Position numbers and translations under genes: made by a program
The notes under the pieces: model-generated
Seen by the model: only the letters and a program-made list of their open reading frames with translations
Database searches by the model: none
What the model was told of the DNA's origin: nothing
DNA from: Acidobacteriota bacterium
Lineage (GTDB): Bacteria > Acidobacteriota > Aminicenantia > UBA2199
Direction: 5' to 3'
Length of the DNA stretch: 6,608 nt
Assembly (NCBI GenBank): GCA_021817755.1
Contig: JAKAGC010000227.1
Span: forward strand, 1 to 6,608
Part shown: one piece after another, positions 5,687 to 6,608 of the stretch
How the letters are laid out: the number at the start of each line of letters is the position of its first letter
Numbering within the stretch: the first letter of the stretch is position 1

Positions 5687-6608
5687 ATGATAAAACTGGA
5701 TAAGTATTGGGGGAAAATAAAGGATGGACATCTTGAAGAACTCCTAAGAGGAGCATTTGGATTTCTAAATGTCCGGCTGATCGGTCTCGGATTTACCTAT
5801 GCCTACACGATTTACGTTTCTCGAACCTACGGAGCTGCGATACTCGGAGTATTTTCTATATGCCTTGCTGTTTTAAAAATTTCGGAAATCTGCGGAAAAG
5901 TAGGACTGGATAACGCCCTACTTCGTTTCGTTGCCCAATATGCCGCTCAGAACAGGAAAGACCTTGCCCGCCGGGTTTATTTCCGTGCCATCAAAACCGC
6001 GTTTATTACCAGTTTTTTTATCGGGATATTTATATACTTTGCAGCCCCATATATGGCACGTTATATTTTCCATAATACTCATTTAACTATTCCATTGCGG
6101 ATTATTTCATTAATTGTTTTACCCGCTTCATTAATTGAATTGAACGCTTCCTATTTACGAGGCTTTCGGCTTATTAAGTCCTATTCGTTTTTTTTAAATA
6201 CATCGCATTTTTTATTTGGAATTATTATTATCATTGCAGGGAAACGAATTTTAGCGGCCAATACCGCCCCGGTTGCCGCTTATGCCATAGCCACAGCCAT
6301 TACGATTATCATCAGTGTTATCATGGTGATGGTAATCGGAAAATCGATAGAAAAAACTTCTGATAAACCCGGAGATGCAATTAAGACAAAAGAATTATTG
6401 CGTGTCTCCTTCCCCATGTTATTAACCGGGTCCTTCTCTTTTTTCCTTCAATACACCGGGACGTTAGCTTTAGGTATATTAACCAATAATACAAAAGTAG
6501 GAATATATCATGCCGTCTTACGACTTGCATCTCTAATCAGTTTTACTCTTACCTCAATAAACAGTATAGCTGCTTCAAAATTCTCCGATTGTTACTCCAC
6601 CAATGATA
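5687..6608 (+). CDS. Oligosaccharide flippase (Wzx/MOP-superfamily membrane protein), 3'-truncated by window edge
   Basis: The frame is open from ATG 5687 to the window end, giving 307 residues; relatives have about 420-500, so roughly a quarter to a third is missing. These inner-membrane proteins move lipid-linked sugars across the membrane for surface polysaccharide assembly. I count about eight hydrophobic segments, near 24-45, 50-66, 104-121, 136-155, 166-184, 193-217, 242-263 and 275-297. Family-type motifs are SRTYGAAILGVFSICLAV (45-62), GLDNALLRFVAQY (73-85), YLRGFRLIKSY (156-166), NNTKVGIYHAVLRLASLISF (267-286) and AASKFSDCYSTND (295-307), the last typical of the cytoplasmic loop before the C-terminal half. 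The N-terminus is charged and probably cytoplasmic. It follows the phosphatase by 16 nt with its own ribosome binding site and is probably co-transcribed. A peptidoglycan lipid II flippase (MurJ) is less likely from these motifs. Confidence 0.88.
   Translation, partial: MIKLDKYWGKIKDGHLEELLRGAFGFLNVRLIGLGFTYAYTIYVSRTYGAAILGVFSICLAVLKISEICGKVGLDNALLRFVAQYAAQNRKDLARRVYFRAIKTAFITSFFIGIFIYFAAPYMARYIFHNTHLTIPLRIISLIVLPASLIELNASYLRGFRLIKSYSFFLNTSHFLFGIIIIIAGKRILAANTAPVAAYAIATAITIIISVIMVMVIGKSIEKTSDKPGDAIKTKELLRVSFPMLLTGSFSFFLQYTGTLALGILTNNTKVGIYHAVLRLASLISFTLTSINSIAASKFSDCYSTND

Noticed and set aside
6188..6195. T8 run in the flippase gene as a phase-variable tract or frameshift
   Set aside because: It encodes consecutive Phe residues in a membrane segment and the frame continues with good family motifs to the window end.

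Overview
The window looks like chromosomal DNA from an anaerobic bacterium of moderate, slightly AT-rich base composition. Three things suggest this. One gene is a tungstopterin aldehyde:ferredoxin oxidoreductase-family enzyme, a family typical of strict anaerobes and oxygen-sensitive because of its cofactors. One intergenic region carries a near-consensus bacterial sigma70-type promoter. The last gene is a polysaccharide flippase of the kind found in bacterial envelope loci (also known in archaea). No rRNA, tRNA, CRISPR array, transposase or phage gene is visible, so species-level placement is not possible. All genes lie on the + strand.

Region 1 (about 1-4882) reads as one transcription unit. 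It holds the C-terminal two thirds of an ATP-dependent hydantoinase/oxoprolinase A subunit (HyuA family, cut by the left edge), a complete HyuB-family B subunit (1415-2977), and a complete AOR-superfamily oxidoreductase (3008-4882) whose sequence most resembles the glyceraldehyde-3-phosphate:ferredoxin oxidoreductase (GAPOR) branch. The gaps are 27 and 30 nt, with no visible terminator or promoter between genes. HyuA and HyuB should form one enzyme: HyuA uses ATP to activate a carbonyl-containing substrate (cyclic amide or ketone), and HyuB carries the metal site for hydrolysis or carboxylation. The AOR-like protein would then oxidise an aldehyde made downstream and pass electrons to ferredoxin. 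That metabolic link is inferred from gene order only.

Region 2 (4883-5031) is a 149-nt AT-rich spacer ending in a strong promoter, TTGACG-N17-TATAAT. The first purine after its -10 box is the A of the next start codon, so the downstream mRNA is predicted to be leaderless.

Region 3 (5032-6608) holds a histidine phosphatase (phosphoglycerate mutase-like fold) followed 16 nt later by a multi-pass oligosaccharide flippase cut by the right edge. These two probably form a second operon, and the flippase suggests that envelope polysaccharide genes continue beyond the window.

The most notable points are the HyuAB plus GAPOR-like gene cluster, the predicted leaderless promoter, and a His-to-Val change in an otherwise well-kept HyuA motif.
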